From JAJPHU01 sp035553375 (lineage in GTDB: Bacteria > Planctomycetota > Planctomycetia > Gemmatales > Gemmataceae): a DNA stretch of 64,000 nucleotides. Location: assembly GCA_035553375.1 (NCBI GenBank), contig DATNCY010000015.1:41000-104999 (forward strand), in the 5' to 3' direction. A program made the position numbers and the translations under genes. Positions 50,328 through 60,974 of the stretch are shown one piece after another. The notes beneath the pieces are model-generated. The model was not told the origin of the DNA. It did no database searches and worked only from the letters and a program-made list of their open reading frames with translations. Within the stretch, counting starts at the first letter, position 1; each line of letters begins with the position of its first letter.

Positions 50328-51269
50328 TCAAGCGTTGATGGCGGTTCGGAAAGCCTCCAAGGATTCGACACTATCGAGCAATTCCAGCCAGCGCATCAGT
50401 TCGTCGGCGTTGGTCTGCGTTTGCACGACGGCCGCGACTTCCGGCGACGACGCGCCGGGGAAGCGCTTTTGCAGCAGACGGAGCAAGATGCCTTGAAAGG
50501 CTTCTACTCGGCCTTCTACTCGGCCTTCTACTCGGCCTTCTATTCGGCCTTCTTCTCGCCACTCTTCGACGATGCGCGATTTTCGCATGTTCCATCCCTC
50601 CAATCCTTGCTTCCACACAATTAAACAATTGGCCAGATCCGCGAAGACCAAAGCCAATCCCGCATAAATCGAGCGCAGATGGTGTTCCGGTTCCTGCTCG
50701 GCCAACTCCTTCCAGACCGCCACCGTCTCGGCGCGATCGCCACCCTGCATCAGTGGAATCCAAGGCAACAGACATCGTGCCGTCTGCCCCGCGCGGATGG
50801 CCGCCAGCGTTTGTCCGGCGTTCTCCTGAGCGAAGCTTAGACCGCGTGCCTGACAGTGAAAGACTACGCCGGTCGAACCCGGCAGCGTCATCTCCAAGGC
50901 GCTGTGTGGTGCTGGCCCCGTAAGGTTGATGACCGCGAGGGCGGCCAGGTACTTGTCTCGTCCATGCGGCCCATAGCGCAGTTCCCGGCGAGCGCGGGCC
51001 ATATATTCCAGCAGACGCGCCACGATGTCGGGATGCGGCTCCGTTTGCAACTCTAGAATAAGCATCCAGTTTGGGGCCGCCCCCGATGCGTGCGCCAATT
51101 CGGCCACCGTGTCGCACCGACGATCGGGCTGGCCCGGAAACGGAATTGTCTGCGTCTCCAGCCAGCGCGTAAAGATCAAGTCGGTATCGAGTCCGGGCAG
51201 CAGCCAGCGCAGGAAGCCCACAGGATCGAGTTTGACGGCGAACCGTGCAGCTTGGTCGAATTCCGCCAT
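50328..51269 (-). CDS. Rpn-like (PD-(D/E)XK) nuclease family protein with EGR repeats
   Basis: This 313-residue protein has the early DPVGFLRWLLPGLD, the PD-(D/E)XK-like ELQTEPHPDIVARLLEYMAR (Glu-x-Gln pair), and a C-terminal segment EGRIEGRVEGRVEGRVEAFQ coded by a 12-bp tandem repeat at about 50505-50555. This matches Rpn/YhgA-type and related transposase-associated nucleases, which often have EG-repeat tails. It may promote recombination. The start at 51269 is supported by GAGG upstream. Confidence 0.7.
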   Translation of the reverse strand: MAEFDQAARFAVKLDPVGFLRWLLPGLDTDLIFTRWLETQTIPFPGQPDRRCDTVAELAHASGAAPNWMLILELQTEPHPDIVARLLEYMARARRELRYGPHGRDKYLAALAVINLTGPAPHSALEMTLPGSTGVVFHCQARGLSFAQENAGQTLAAIRAGQTARCLLPWIPLMQGGDRAETVAVWKELAEQEPEHHLRSIYAGLALVFADLANCLIVWKQGLEGWNMRKSRIVEEWREEGRIEGRVEGRVEGRVEAFQGILLRLLQKRFPGASSPEVAAVVQTQTNADELMRWLELLDSVESLEAFRTAINA

Positions 51270-51317
51270 GAGACCTCCGATAGCATCAAGGTATCCATGC
51301 TGTGCGCCGTCGGGAAA

Positions 51318-52073
51318 TCATCCATCGGTACCTCCACAAAATTCGAGTCCCAGCCCATGGAGAGCCGCATTCAGCCCCTCGTGCGTCAATGTCCGCAACG
51401 GTGCCCGCGACCGCGTGTACGAACACCATGCCACCGTCTTATCCCAGCCAATCGAGCAAAAACGCGGACTGCGGCCGCACTCGGTCAGACAGGTCATCGA
51501 CTGAAACGGTTTGCCGCCCGCGACGGCGGCGACCTCAGCGGGCGTCGGCGTGTCCTGACCGCGCATCGGCAAATAGACAATGCGCTCATTGCCGATGCCG
51601 GCTTGCCGCACCGTCTCGGCCGCTTGCCGCGCCGCCGAAAGATTCGAGCGCGCCACCAACAGATTGATGCCGCTGCGGATGCCGCGCTCGGCCAGTTCGT
51701 GAACTTGGCCGACGACACGCCGCACTTCGCTCTCGTGTTCGGGGAAATGGATCGACAGATGAATCTTGTCCGGCGCGGCGGCGATCAGTCGTTCCAGACG
51801 TTCGCCGTGCAGCAGCAGACCATTGGAGGTGAGCGAACGAAACAGCGTGCCGCGCAGACGTTCGAGGACGGTAAATAGATCGTCGTATTGCAGCGGCTCA
51901 CCGCCGCCGAAGGACACCGCTTTGACACCGTGCGCGGCGCAGTCGTTGACGAAACTCACCAGTTCGTCGGCGCTCCAGCGTGTATCGCCTTCGGGAAGGC
52001 TGTGGTTGTAACAAAACCAACACGCCTTGGCGCAGCGATTGGTGACTTCGATGGAGATGCGGTCGAGGGTCAT
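51318..52073 (-). CDS. Radical SAM protein
   Basis: This 251-residue enzyme has the iron-sulfur cluster motif CAKACWFC near residues 14-21, the SAM-binding GGGEPL, and further Cys residues near the C-terminus (CLTEC, FCSIGWDKTVAWC) that may bind an auxiliary cluster in a SPASM/twitch-like tail. The substrate is unknown. A palindrome precedes the start at 52073. It is not a close partner of a recognisable peptide precursor in this window. Confidence 0.88.
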   Translation of the reverse strand: MTLDRISIEVTNRCAKACWFCYNHSLPEGDTRWSADELVSFVNDCAAHGVKAVSFGGGEPLQYDDLFTVLERLRGTLFRSLTSNGLLLHGERLERLIAAAPDKIHLSIHFPEHESEVRRVVGQVHELAERGIRSGINLLVARSNLSAARQAAETVRQAGIGNERIVYLPMRGQDTPTPAEVAAVAGGKPFQSMTCLTECGRSPRFCSIGWDKTVAWCSYTRSRAPLRTLTHEGLNAALHGLGLEFCGGTDG

Positions 52074-52083
52074 GGGTTTTCCG

Positions 52084-52138
52084 CCGTTTGCGGCTTAGCG
52101 TTTGCGCCGTTCGCAGGTTCACGCTAAGACGCAAACGG
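52084..52138. repeat. Palindrome, family GCGGCTTAGCG, copy 1
   Basis: CCGTTTGCGGCTTAGCGT (52084-52101) pairs with 52121-52138 with one mismatch. A second member lies at 63681-63725. Confidence 0.78.
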
Positions 52139-52193
52139 CAAACCAACCCATAATACCGCCGTTACTTGCCGGATCAATCTCCGTAGCGCCGTT

Positions 52194-53486
52194 TCACGCG
52201 CTTCGCCTCAGTTTTCGTAACTCGGCGTCACGCAGCGCATGACGACGCTCGGCGGCGGTTTGCTCGAACAGCGTGCGATATAGTGCCGCGTGCGTCTCCG
52301 TGAAGACGACGCCACGGCGACGCATGACCTCGGCCGCTGTGCGTAGCAGCGAACTCAACTCGGCGCGATCCGTCAGGGTCTCGTTCCACCAACTGGCAAA
52401 AGAAGGAAGGTATTTCGGCAGCAGACCGCCCGGCAGCAGATTGCAGAAAGCGCCGGCGTTGGTGCCGGTGTTTAACAGCGTGCTAAGGCCGGTCTTCGTG
52501 TGATCGCCGAGGAAACAGCCGATTTTCGTCAGCCCCGTGCGCACGCGCCGGCCGTTGACGGTCATGGTGATTTCGCCGTAATCATTGCGCAAATCGCTGT
52601 TTTGCGTGCCGGCACCGAGGTTGACCCATTCGCCGATATAGGCATGGCCGAGGAAACCATCGTGAACCTTGTTGCTGTGACCCTGCACGATACTGCACTC
52701 GATCTCGCCGCCGATGCGACAGTCCGGGCCAAGCGTGGTGCCGGCACGCAGTTTGGCTCCGTGAACCTGCGTGCGGGGACCGATCGAACATGGCCCTTCC
52801 AGGCGTGTGAACGCGGTAACGACTGCATCCCGATCAATGACGACGGGGCCGCGCGTCGTGTCGGCGAGAACCATCGGTTCGATGCGGGCTGTCGGGTGAA
52901 GGATGAGATGATCGCGCGGGCCGACGATAGCCAGACCATCGCGATCGACGCGGCGCGGTTCGGCCTCGAAGGGAGGGCCGACCGTCTGCCAATCGGCGAG
53001 GATTTGTTCGCCGTTGTGCTGCACCAATTCCCACAGATAGCGGAATAATCGACCGCCCGCCCGTCGCTGCGGCAGCGTCGCCTTCCAGGTGGCCAGGCAA
53101 TCATCGAGCGTATCGGTTGAGCAATCAATCAGATGCTCCGGTTCCACGATTGCGTAAGCAACCTCGCCATCCACCAGGGCAACGCACGGCCCCGACAACT
53201 CGTTGATCGGCAAGGGGATGGACGGCGGAAGCCAACGACCATTGACCAGAATGGTCGGTCCCGCCCGCAGCCAAGCCAGATCGTTGACCGGCAGCGCGGT
53301 CGAGGTAAGACGATACAAGTCGGCTAAGTGCGGCCGAAGGAGGACGCCGCGAGGCCCCAAGGGAAAGAATCGGCTCTGCTTGGCGGCCAGCGAAGTCAGC
53401 CCGCACAGCAACTCGAAAACGGGACGGGTGAGGCTCAACGGTTCGAGATCGACGACGCCACGGTCTTCAAAGAGGCAGACGCGCAT
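52194..53486 (-). CDS. GlmU-like putative sugar nucleotidyltransferase
   Basis: This 430-residue protein has an N-terminal half that resembles the divergent GlmU_N of TIGR03991 (VCLFEDRGVVDLEPLSLTRPV), and a C-terminal left-handed beta-helix with hexapeptide repeats (about 205-350, for example AKLRAGTTLGPDCRIGGEIE). Such proteins are alternative UDP-N-acetylglucosamine pyrophosphorylases/acyltransferases of planctomycetes and Bacteroidetes. The activity is inferred from family only. The start at 53486 (MRVCLFEDRG) is favoured over the GTG at 53492 by AAGGA spacing. Confidence 0.85.
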   Translation of the reverse strand: MRVCLFEDRGVVDLEPLSLTRPVFELLCGLTSLAAKQSRFFPLGPRGVLLRPHLADLYRLTSTALPVNDLAWLRAGPTILVNGRWLPPSIPLPINELSGPCVALVDGEVAYAIVEPEHLIDCSTDTLDDCLATWKATLPQRRAGGRLFRYLWELVQHNGEQILADWQTVGPPFEAEPRRVDRDGLAIVGPRDHLILHPTARIEPMVLADTTRGPVVIDRDAVVTAFTRLEGPCSIGPRTQVHGAKLRAGTTLGPDCRIGGEIECSIVQGHSNKVHDGFLGHAYIGEWVNLGAGTQNSDLRNDYGEITMTVNGRRVRTGLTKIGCFLGDHTKTGLSTLLNTGTNAGAFCNLLPGGLLPKYLPSFASWWNETLTDRAELSSLLRTAAEVMRRRGVVFTETHAALYRTLFEQTAAERRHALRDAELRKLRRSA

Positions 53487-53774
53487 GACCACATCCTTTC
53501 GGTCATCGGTGCCAAGATTGGGTGAATCACCATCGTGGTGAAGGAGGGATTATACATCGGAGCCGGTAAGGGAGCCAAGAGCGAAGCGACTCCCGGCGGG
53601 GTGATTCGATGCGTCAAAACCCTTGACTTTGCCTGTCTCGTCCAGTCTCATCAAATAGTGGCGGCGAACCTCGCGGCGCTTAGGTTGTTTTGTGTTCATA
53701 GGTTCATCTCTTGGCAAGCGTGCGAGAACGCCCAAAACACCGTGAGGGTGCGCAAGAAAGCGAGTACACGTCCC
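53487..53774. other. Divergent promoter region
   Basis: About 290 bases between the leftward GlmU-like gene and the rightward envelope cluster. It has no supported gene and no repeat. A continuous frame upstream of 53775 is present but has no start with a ribosome-binding site. Confidence 0.4.
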
Positions 53775-55316
53775 ATGAATCTTCACGACAAAGCCATCCG
53801 GCGTTTCCGCCGGCATTTGGCGGCGCTGTTCATCCTCAAATACGCCCTGCCCCTGGCGACGGTATGGGCCTTTGTGTGGGGCATCGCGGTGCTGGCGCTG
53901 CGCGCCGCCGTTGGCGTGGAACGACGCCCGCTCTTGTGGGGACTGATGGGCCTCGCCGGCTGTGTGGCGGCCGCGGTCGTGTTGGCCCGGCGACGTTTGC
54001 CGAGCGATACCGCCGTTCGCGCGCTGCTCGATGAACAGAGCGGCTGTGGAGGATTGTTGATGGCGGACGGCGAACAGGAGTTAGGCGGTTGGCGGCAAAA
54101 GCTGCCGATCCTCGCTCTACCGCGCATTCACTGGAATGGCCGGCGTGCCTGGACGCTGCTGGCGATCGCGGTCGGCTTTGTTCTGCTCAGTTTCCTGGCA
54201 CCGCAGGGATTGGCCGATCTATCCGCGACTTCGCCGCTGGAGATTGACCGCGAAGTCACGCACTTGATCGAGCAGATCGCCTTGCTCAAGGCGGAAGCGC
54301 TTCTCGATCCGGCGCGGGCCGAATCGCTCAAGGACAAACTGGCGGAGCTGCGCGAACATTCCTCCGGCAAGGATCCGTCCCGAACGCTCGAAGCGCTCGA
54401 TCACTTGCGCAACCTCACCGGCGCGACCGCCCGCGAAGCGGCCGAGAAAAATGCCCGCGCCAACGAACGACTCGGCGAAGCGCAGGCGCTGGCCGAAGTG
54501 CTGCGCAAAAGCGCCGATATGCTCAGTCCCAAGCTGAAGATGGAAGCACTGGCCGAACTGGCCGGTCTGATGGACAAGAGCGGATTGGATGTCAAACAAT
54601 TCACCGAGCATCTCGACGCCGAGCAATTGAAGAAACTGGCCGAGGCGTTGCAAAGCGGCAAAATCGACCTGGCGCGTCAGGTCGAGAAAATGCACAAGGC
54701 CGGCCTCATTGACGCGGAGTTGCTGTCGAAGTGTCTGCACGCGGGCGAGTGCGATTGCGACGGTTTGCGGGCGTTTTTGCAGGCGAACGAGGGCAAGGTA
54801 TCGTTGGATGATCTCAAAAGTCTGTGTAAAAAGGGCGGTCGCGGCGGCGTTAATCGTGGACCGGGCGCGGCACCGTTGACCTGGGACAAACCCGGTTCGC
54901 AAGAGGGATTCAAGTTCAAGGAGGAAGTGTTGCCGTCCGGCGCCTTGGCTTCGCTCAAAAGCAGTCCGACGAATTTGCCCGCGAATCGCTCGGCCCAAAT
55001 CGTCATCCACGCCAAGCCCGATGATTCGGCTTCATCGGGAGCGCTGCGCGAAGCGACGGCGGGCAGTGGTTCGGCCAACACCGACATTATCTTGCCGCGC
55101 CACCGCGCCGCCGTGGAACGCTACTTTGAACGAAAATCCTCCCCGCTGCGCGGGAAACCCTCCCCGCTGCGCGGGAAACCCTCCCCGCTGCGCGGGAAAC
55201 CCTCCCCGCTGCGCGGGAAACCCTCCCCGCTGCGCGGGAAATCCGAAATCCGAAATCCGAAATCCGAAATCCGAAAGGAAAAATCCGAAATCAAACCGTT
55301 TGTCAGTCCGTTTTGA
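53775..55316 (+). CDS. Membrane protein heading the MoxR/DUF58 cluster, with repeat-derived tail
   Basis: This is a 513-residue protein. Three membrane segments lie at about 18-40, 55-75 and 128-148. A long cytoplasmic or periplasmic helical domain (about 165-310) is rich in Leu/Ala/Glu, and a CECDCDG cluster lies near 325. The family-like end is PRHRAAVERYFERK. After it the frame runs into five 21-bp repeats (SPLRGKP) and then CCGAAAT heptamers (SEIRNPK) before stopping. The tail therefore comes from repeat DNA. It is the first gene of the rightward cluster; the precise role is unknown. Confidence 0.75.
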   Translation: MNLHDKAIRRFRRHLAALFILKYALPLATVWAFVWGIAVLALRAAVGVERRPLLWGLMGLAGCVAAAVVLARRRLPSDTAVRALLDEQSGCGGLLMADGEQELGGWRQKLPILALPRIHWNGRRAWTLLAIAVGFVLLSFLAPQGLADLSATSPLEIDREVTHLIEQIALLKAEALLDPARAESLKDKLAELREHSSGKDPSRTLEALDHLRNLTGATAREAAEKNARANERLGEAQALAEVLRKSADMLSPKLKMEALAELAGLMDKSGLDVKQFTEHLDAEQLKKLAEALQSGKIDLARQVEKMHKAGLIDAELLSKCLHAGECDCDGLRAFLQANEGKVSLDDLKSLCKKGGRGGVNRGPGAAPLTWDKPGSQEGFKFKEEVLPSGALASLKSSPTNLPANRSAQIVIHAKPDDSASSGALREATAGSGSANTDIILPRHRAAVERYFERKSSPLRGKPSPLRGKPSPLRGKPSPLRGKPSPLRGKSEIRNPKSEIRKEKSEIKPFVSPF

Positions 55317-55440
55317 ATTTTGATGATTTGGATTTTGTGTTTCTTTCGGATTTCGGATTTCGGATTTCGGATTTCCCGCGCAGCGGGTGAGGATTTCGGA
55401 TTTCGGATTTCCCGCGCAGCGGGTGAGGATTTCGGATTTT
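55137..55440. repeat. Composite inverted repeat: five 21-bp units plus CCGAAAT heptamers
   Basis: The left side has five tandem units of CCCTCCCCGCTGCGCGGGAA (21 bp each, 55137-55240) followed by ATCCGAA words (to 55292). The right side (55345-55440) has the inverse: TTTCGGATTTCGGATT words and two TTTCCCGCGCAGCGGG units. The left half is translated as the tail of the gene at 53775, and the right half is the spacer before moxR. Confidence 0.88.
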
Positions 55441-55447
55441 CTTCACT

Positions 55448-56498
<1,051 letters not shown>

Positions 56499-56506
<8 letters not shown>

Positions 56507-58421
56507 AAAACGGCGATCTTGCCAGCTCGCGGCGCCAGCAAGGGAACTCCCTTGCTGGCGCTGCGGGCTAGTCGTCTGCCTGATGGCGCTCGCGCTCGCG
56601 CCGGCGGCGCGAGCGGACACCTTCGGCGACATCGACATCGTTCTGGAGTCCGAGCCGAGGGGCGAAAGTTGGCACGGCTATTTTGAATACGCCTTTATCG
56701 TGACCAATCGCTCGCGCGAACGTGCGCATACGGTCAGCCTGAGTCTACCGGGCGAGAAATACATTTTGCGCGGCGACTATCTCCGCGACGTGCGGCGAAC
56801 CGAGCAAGTCGGAGCGAAGCAGAGAGTGCGCATCACCTTGCTTCAGCCGGACTATCCGCCGATCGGCGGTTCGGGCCTGGCGATCACCATTGACGATCAT
56901 CGCCAAGAGCGCGAGGTGATGCTGAAACTGAATGAAACACAGTATCGGGGCTATTCGTATTACGGTTCGAGAAGTTCGCGCTTTCCGCCGGGAGGTAATA
57001 CGCCCCTCGTCCTGAGGAGTCACCGCGTCACGAAAAATTTTCCGCTGCCGAGCAAGGTCGCACCGGCGGGCGGCGGAATGGTTGGTATGCCGATGGCCGT
57101 GCGGCCGCCCGTTGCTGGCGCGATGCCTCCCACCGGCCTTTCTCCGAATACGCAGGTCGTCACCCTGGAACCGCTGGAGAGTTGGAGTAGCAATTGGCTC
57201 GCCTATTCGCGCTATGACGGCATCGTCGTGAGCGGCGAGGATTTGAAGGAAATGGCTCCCGCCGTCCGAACCGCCTTGTGGCAATACGTCGAAACGGGCG
57301 GCTCGCTGCTCGTGCTTGGCTCAGCCCAGCTCCCGGAAAGCTGGCGACGCTCGCTGATCCCGATTGCCGGAATGACCGTTTACGAAGCCGGTTTCGGCGA
57401 GTGTCTTGTCAGCTCCGACGTTAATCTCGAAAAATGGCCCGCACCTCGTCTCGCTTTCCTCGCTCATTCGTGGGACAAGACGGCCGTACCGTGGCAGGGA
57501 CAACGAAACACCTACGACGCCAATCAATCCTTCCCAGTGGTGGACGACATCGGCATCCCGATCAAGGGCTTGTTCGTCCTCATGTTCTTGTTCACCTTGG
57601 CCATCGGCCCGCTCAATTTCATCGTCCTGGCCCACAAGAAGCGGCGCATCTGGCTGTTGTGGACGACGCCGCTCATCTCGCTTGTCACCTGTTTGATCGT
57701 GTTCGGCTACATGCTTCTCTCCGAAGGCTGGGAGGGACATCTGCGTAGCGAGACGCTGACTTTGCTCGATGAGTCGTCGCATCTCGATGAGTCGCCGCAT
57801 CGTGCCACGACGATCGGCTGGACGGCGATCTATTCGCCGTTGACGCCCAGCGATGGTCTCCATTTCAGCTACGATACGGAGGTAATGACGCAACGGATGC
57901 ACGAAGGCAGACAGGGTGGCACGCACTCCTGCACCATCGATTGGAGCCGCGATCAGCACTTCGCCGCCGGTTGGGTCGAAGCTCGTGTGCCGGCCCATTT
58001 CAAGATCCGCAAGAGCGAGGCACGCCGCGAGCGTGTGGCTATCCACCGCGAGACCGACCAAAAGCTGAGCATGGTCAACGGTCTGGGAGCCGAGATTCGC
58101 CGCTTCTGGTACGTCGATGAGAAGGGGATTCCGTATTTCACTGCCCAGGTGGCAGCGGGCGCTCGGGCTGTCCTGACGCCGATAAATGTGTCGGAGATCG
58201 CGCCTGGGGCCATTGAGTCGATGCGTCAAGTGCTTGGCTCAAACTGGCTGACCAGCATGCAGACATTCACGACGAACCCCCAGCGCCGTCTGCGGCCGCG
58301 CAGCTACCTGGCCGAACTGGACGATTCACCGTTTCTGGAAGACGCGCTACGCAATGCGCGGACGCGGAAATGTCGCGCGTTGGTGGTGGGATATTTGAAA
58401 GAGACAGGCGAGGGAGATTGA
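56499..58421 (+). CDS. Envelope protein with signal peptide and two C-terminal-half membrane segments
   Basis: This 640-residue protein begins at an ATG overlapping the MoxR stop. Residues 1-21 (MIRKRRSCQLAAPARELPCW) are encoded by a REP-like palindrome (56522-56571) and are followed by the hydrophobic CGLVVCLMALALAPAARA signal. A beta-rich lumenal part (40-330) follows, then membrane segments near 350-372 (FVLMFLFTLAIGPLNFIVLA) and 385-405, and another periplasmic domain. It resembles the periplasmic-type proteins encoded with MoxR/DUF58 and ABC genes in planctomycetes. Its function is unknown. Confidence 0.78.
56522..56571. repeat. REP-like palindrome, family CCAGCCCG, copy 4, inside a coding start
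   Basis: CCAGCTCGCGGCGCCAGCAA pairs with the 3' arm TTGCTGGCGCTGCGGGCTAG. It encodes residues about 9-24 of the gene at 56499. Confidence 0.82.
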
Positions 58422-58438
58422 GGCAGCCACTGTCTTCT

Positions 58439-58468
58439 CCCCTCTCCCCTGTACTCGGGGGAGAGGGG
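58439..58468. repeat. Palindrome CCCCTCTCCCC / GGGGAGAGGGG
   Basis: An 11-bp stem with a short loop in the spacer between the envelope gene and the ABC ATPase gene. It could attenuate transcription inside the operon; no T-run follows. Confidence 0.7.
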
Positions 58469-58490
58469 TGAAAGAGGGATAAGCCCGACA

Positions 58491-59420
58491 ATGCAAATCA
58501 AGATCGAACACCTACGAAAGCACTACGGCCGTACCCGAGCGGTGGACGACATCTCTTTCACCTTCTCGTCGGGCGAAATCATCGGTTTCGTCGGCCCCAA
58601 CGGTGCCGGCAAAAGCACGGCCATGCGCATCATCGCCACGCTCGACGAACCAACCAGCGGCGATGTGCTGCTCGATGACGTTTCCGTCGTCGAGGAGCCG
58701 GAGAAGGGCCATCGCCTCATCGGTTATGTGCCCGACTCGCTGCCCGGCCATCGCGATATTTCCGTTCACGAATATCTGGATTTCTTTGCGCGAGCCTACG
58801 GTATCCGCAGTCCATCGCGGCAGAAAGTTGTCGAAAGCATTGAGGAATTCACCAACCTCGTCGGCATCCGCGAAAAGCATCTCAACGCCTTGTCCAAGGG
58901 CATGAAGAACCGCGTCAGCGTCGCCCGCGCCCTGGTCCACGATCCGGCCGTGCTTGTCATGGATGAGCCGGCCGCCGGACTCGATCCGCGCGCGCGCATC
59001 GAACTGCGTGAGTTGCTCAAAGTGCTGTCCGGGCAAGGCAAGGCCGTCCTCATCAGCTCGCACATTTTGACGGAATTAGCCGAGATTTGCACCGGCGCCG
59101 TCATCGTCGAGCGCGGCAAAATCCTGCGGGCCGGCAGTCTACGGCAGATTCTGACCTCGGATGTGCCGCATCGCACCGTCCTCATCCGCACGCTCGACGA
59201 ACCGGAAATGTTGTACAAGCACCTGCTACTGTTGCCCAATGTCGAGGCGGCGCGGTTGATCGATCACGCGGTCGAGGTGGACCTCATGGGCGCCGAGGAA
59301 GGATGCTGCGAACTGCTTTCCCAACTCGTGCGGCATGGCCATCGCGTCGTCGAATTCCGCCAGCAGCACGCAGGACTCGAACAACTGTTCATGAACGTGA
59401 CGCAGGGGGATGTCCAATGA
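58491..59420 (+). CDS. ABC transporter ATP-binding protein
   Basis: This 309-residue ABC ATPase has Walker A GPNGAGKS (35-42), the Q-loop region, the signature LSKGMKNR and Walker B VLVMDEPAAG, in the drug/gliding-type ABC-2 subclass. The C-terminus (about 230-309) is an extension typical of this group. It pairs with the permease immediately downstream, where the stop overlaps the start (ATGA). Confidence 0.94.
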   Translation: MQIKIEHLRKHYGRTRAVDDISFTFSSGEIIGFVGPNGAGKSTAMRIIATLDEPTSGDVLLDDVSVVEEPEKGHRLIGYVPDSLPGHRDISVHEYLDFFARAYGIRSPSRQKVVESIEEFTNLVGIREKHLNALSKGMKNRVSVARALVHDPAVLVMDEPAAGLDPRARIELRELLKVLSGQGKAVLISSHILTELAEICTGAVIVERGKILRAGSLRQILTSDVPHRTVLIRTLDEPEMLYKHLLLLPNVEAARLIDHAVEVDLMGAEEGCCELLSQLVRHGHRVVEFRQQHAGLEQLFMNVTQGDVQ

Positions 59421-60964
59421 AATCGGCGGGGTTCATGGCCAGGGCGGATGACCTGCTCAATCCGATCGTGGTGAAGGAACTGCGGCAGGCTGTGAAGAGC
59501 CGCGTCGTCATGGCCGCCTTGCTGCTGTTTCTGTTCCTCCAACTCACCATCTTGCTGGTCATCCTCCTGGCGGGCGAATACCGCAGCACGCAAACCGTCA
59601 ATCTGCACGCCGGCCGCAAAACCTTCGAGGTTCTGCAAGGCATCCTCCTGGGAACGTGCATGCTGCTGATTCCGGTCTACGCCGGCGTGCGGTTGGCCGC
59701 CGAGCATTCGGATACCAACGTCGATTTGCTGTTCATCTCGACCCTGCGCGCGCGCGCGATCATCGCCGGCAAATTCCAGGCGTCCATCGTGCTGATACTC
59801 CTGATTTTCAGCGCCTGTGCCCCATTTATGACCTTTACGTATCTTTTACGTGGCATTGACATCCCTAGCATCCTGATGGTGCTGGGCATGGATTTTCTGG
59901 CGGTGCTGCTGGGCACGCAATTGGCCATCTTCCTCGGAACCGTGCCGGCGAACTGGGGACTCAAGATCTTGCTGGGGTTGATTGGCCTGGGTTGCCTGGG
60001 CGTGCTGTTCGGCACGATGATGAAGGGCAGTCTTGAAATGCTGGAACTCGGCCTGGGACCGCTGTTGGGCACCCTGGAGTTCTGGCTGATTGCCGGTGCG
60101 ATCGTGGTGGCGGTTGTCGCGGTCATCGGGCTGCTGTTCGCCTGGTCGGTGGCGATCGTCACTCCGCCGTCGGCCAACCGCGCCTTGCCGGTCCGTCTGT
60201 ACCTGCTGGCGGCCTGGCTGGTGACGGGAGGCGTGGCGGCGTATCTGACACGGCGTTTCGTCACGCCGATTCCGCTGTATTTCTGGATGGACGGATTCAT
60301 TCTGCTTCTCTGCGTGCAGATACTGACCGCGATCAACGAACGCGATCGCTGGGGGCTGCGGGTGACGCGGACTATTCCGCGGCGCTGGTGGCTGCGTGGT
60401 CCCGCGTTCCTGTTGTACAGCGGCGCGGCGGGTGGAATTGGCTTCGCCCTCTTACTGATCGCTCTGACCATCGGGCCGCCGAGCTATCTCCTGTCGCTTG
60501 AGCGTGACTCCTTCTTTCATCTGTCTCGCGGCAAAATCGATGTCATCGACACCAACACTCTGGTGATGGTGCTGATTATCCTGTACACGTTCAACTACAG
60601 TATGACGGCCGTGGTGTTGCGAAACATGCTGCTTCCGCGCCGGCTCAAGTCGCTGTTCACCTGGCTACTCGCTCTGCTGCTGGGAGGACTCGGCTGTTCG
60701 TTGCCGTTTATCTTTCTGTTCTTGTTCAATAACGAGGGTCTGCGCTCCGGCCGGATCAATCCGTGGTGGTACATCACCAATCCGGCGGTGACCATTTACA
60801 ACATCGTCATGGACTGGCGCAGCGAGGTCGGGGAGGATTTCCGAACGGGCGTGTTGTGGTTTCTGGTCGTCTGGGCCGTCCTGATGATCCTCCTATGTCT
60901 GCCGTGGATGGGACGACAAATCGGCCGTTTCCGGCCGCCGGAGCGTGTGGACGTAGTGGACTGA
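59417..60964 (+). CDS. ABC-2 type permease
   Basis: This 515-residue integral membrane protein has about 11-12 predicted membrane segments, with the ABC-2 pattern MxxNPIVVKELRQAVKSRVV at the N-terminus followed by the first segment (about 30-52). The start overlaps the ATPase stop. Together they form an exporter of unknown substrate; the neighbours suggest an envelope role. Confidence 0.88.
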   Translation: MKSAGFMARADDLLNPIVVKELRQAVKSRVVMAALLLFLFLQLTILLVILLAGEYRSTQTVNLHAGRKTFEVLQGILLGTCMLLIPVYAGVRLAAEHSDTNVDLLFISTLRARAIIAGKFQASIVLILLIFSACAPFMTFTYLLRGIDIPSILMVLGMDFLAVLLGTQLAIFLGTVPANWGLKILLGLIGLGCLGVLFGTMMKGSLEMLELGLGPLLGTLEFWLIAGAIVVAVVAVIGLLFAWSVAIVTPPSANRALPVRLYLLAAWLVTGGVAAYLTRRFVTPIPLYFWMDGFILLLCVQILTAINERDRWGLRVTRTIPRRWWLRGPAFLLYSGAAGGIGFALLLIALTIGPPSYLLSLERDSFFHLSRGKIDVIDTNTLVMVLIILYTFNYSMTAVVLRNMLLPRRLKSLFTWLLALLLGGLGCSLPFIFLFLFNNEGLRSGRINPWWYITNPAVTIYNIVMDWRSEVGEDFRTGVLWFLVVWAVLMILLCLPWMGRQIGRFRPPERVDVVD

Positions 60965-60974
60965 GAGCGGCGAC

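Noticed and set aside
48944..50338. 464-codon open frame on the + strand
   Set aside because: It spans the antisense of two genes and the gap between them, which a real gene would be unlikely to do.
55137..55240. CRISPR-like array of five 21-bp units
   Set aside because: The units are contiguous with no unique spacers and are followed by heptamer repeats; no cas gene is present.
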